From assembly GCA_000969725.1 (NCBI GenBank), contig JXSR01S018596.1: a DNA stretch of 20,041 nt. One strand, written 5' to 3'. The translations under genes and the position numbers were made by a program. Shown one piece after another: positions 19,018 to 20,041 of the stretch. Origin of the DNA: Ophiothrix spiculata (taxonomy: Eukaryota > Echinodermata > Ophiuroidea > Amphilepidida > Ophiotrichidae). The stretch's first letter is position 1. Each line of letters opens with the position of its first letter. The notes below the pieces were generated by a model that was given only the letters and a program-made list of their open reading frames with translations, searched no databases and was not told the DNA's origin.

Positions 19018-19092
19018 GCATATACGAAAATTGCACACGACCAAACGCATGTGACTGTCCAAGTGGGTATTCAGGAGATCATTGTCAAACAC
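19018..19092 (+). CDS. Half EGF-like exon 6
   Basis: Acceptor TATTCTTCTAG, donor GTAAGT, 75 nt, phase 1-1. It encodes IYENC-TRPNAC-DC-PSGYSGDHC-QT. It aligns with the last two thirds of the standard exon: cysteines three to six and the GYSG turn are present, but the opening VCxxxCxNGG with the first two cysteines is missing (21 nt shorter). A LINE ends 13 bp before the exon, so the truncation may come from that insertion or an associated deletion that exposed a new acceptor. It remains in frame with MAM exon 3 (Ser at the junction), so it may be translated as an incomplete EGF. The gene continues beyond the window, since the exon leaves in phase 1. Confidence 0.8.
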
Positions 19093-19165
19093 GTAAGTTT
19101 TCTTGCTTTGTAATCCCTGCTAGAAATCGAGCATAATTCTAGTACAAATCGCGTACAATTGTAGT

Positions 19166-19260
19166 ACAAGATTGGAATGTGCACATTTGGAACATCATTC
19201 GAGTACTTGTACTAAAAGTGTACTCGAATGATGTTCCACATGTACACATTCCAATCTTGT
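19166..19260. repeat. 95-nt intronic hairpin, 41-bp stem (MITE or small-RNA-like)
   Basis: The arm 19166-19206 (ACAAGATTGGAATGTGCACA...) and the arm 19220-19260 are reverse complements at 39 of 41 positions, with a 13-nt loop. Weaker flanking similarity (about 19120-19130 against 19266-19280, the AAATCGA / TCGATTT blocks) suggests that it is the core of a somewhat larger inverted-repeat element. It lies 73 bp downstream of EGF exon 6 on the transcribed strand, so it would fold in the pre-mRNA. Size and stem fit a pre-miRNA or hairpin siRNA source, but the near-perfect pairing more simply suggests a young MITE. Confidence 0.9.
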
Positions 19261-19280
19261 TGTTATCGATTTTCTCCTAG

Positions 19281-20041
19281 GATGTCAGATTGTCGTGGCC
19301 CTGGGCTCGTAGTTCTGCAAAACTGCAATTAATTTGCTTAGTCCATACAGTATATATGTCCCAATAAAAGTTGCGCAAGTTAAAAAAAAAACGTCCTCTG
19401 TAGCGAAACTAATGTTGTTTGTTTTGTTCAATTTGCTTATTTCATTACCGAGATATGTCAAATTAAATGAAGACGTTAAAATCACAATTGTGCCACTTTT
19501 TCTATGCAAGAAATCAAGGAAAGCACTATAGAATCATTATGCTTGTCGTTGAAATTGAAAAATTAACAACTGTAAATAAGTTTATTTGGTAACATTTAAC
19601 GATTTAATGTCTCTTCTTCCCAAACATACCAAAATAAATAGGTTTTTCATTTTCAATGATGTGTCATTATTTTACCCTATTGTTTTGCCACTGAGTGCGC
19701 TTTTCAATTTGCACAATTTTTATTTGGACACACTGAAATTTAGAGAAATTTAAAAATGTCGACCTCTAATAACGCATGAAAAACATACGAAATCGATTTT
19801 TACACTAAATTAGGAGCTCTATACATACTACACTGTGATGTTATATTTTCGCTCATAGTGTACCGCGTTTTGCGAGAAGGCAGCAGAATGTACATGTACA
19901 TTACGTATCTGTTTCGACGTCATCGTCACATAGGTTTTTTTTCTATTAATATCCTTGTAAATCGTTACTGTAAATGTATAATTTTATATAACATATATGT
20001 TATGTAACACTCAAGTTTACTTGATAAACCTAATGCGAAAT
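19281..20041. other. Downstream intron sequence, no gene seen
   Basis: Begins with a repeat-like start at 19346 (ACAG...TGTCCCAATAAAAG) related to 13186. The remainder is AT-rich with no exon, RNA gene or further EGF/MAM module visible. Confidence 0.5.

Overview
This looks like AT-rich, repeat-laden nuclear DNA from an animal. It has widely spaced GT-AG exons, EGF-like and MAM extracellular domains, non-LTR retrotransposon remains, a tRNA-derived SINE and several fold-back (MITE-like) elements. I see no bacterial-style gene packing. A marine invertebrate is a reasonable guess, but the species cannot be fixed from the sequence alone.

The main gene runs on the + strand across most of the window and is open at both ends: no signal peptide, start codon or stop codon is visible. 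Every exon I can support joins in frame. In order they are: EGF exon 2297-2392; EGF exon 2753-3839, broken by a 988 bp insertion; EGF exon 4103-4198; EGF exon 5021-5116; a shortened EGF exon 7657-7740; three exons that together make one complete MAM domain (10222-10374, 15176-15441, 16000-16072; 164 codons with the four expected cysteines); and a half-EGF exon 19018-19092. All EGF exons are symmetric phase 1-1 and start and end at the same place relative to the domain, so any of them can be gained, lost or skipped without shifting the frame. Two further EGF exons survive only as relics (about 2604-2628 and 4521-4575). The introns around relic A, exon 2 and exon 3 are homologous, which shows that exon plus intron was duplicated in tandem. 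The product is presumably a secreted or membrane-anchored extracellular protein. I do not recognise a specific orthologue.

The introns hold most of the remaining signal. 2827-3814 is a full-length palindromic transposable element inside an EGF exon. 4327-4520 is a possible hAT-like fragment next to a relic exon. 6143-7129 (minus) is a non-LTR reverse transcriptase whose catalytic YADD region has been deleted. 9272-9640 is a long trinucleotide and hexanucleotide microsatellite. 11873-12151 (minus) is a SINE, with a second tail fragment near 15517. 12770-12841 is a tRNA pseudogene or SINE head. 17816-19004 is a CR1/jockey-like LINE copy whose 5' part is inverted, with a hairpin MITE nested in its 3' UTR. 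19166-19260 is a 41-bp-stem hairpin in the last intron.

The most interesting features are the palindromic element that disabled one member of a tandem EGF exon array in a frame-neutral position, the exon birth-and-death record around it, the two compact intronic hairpins, and an unlisted 45-codon phase 1-1 candidate exon at 2096-2230. I found no CRISPR array, operon, rRNA or intact transposase.
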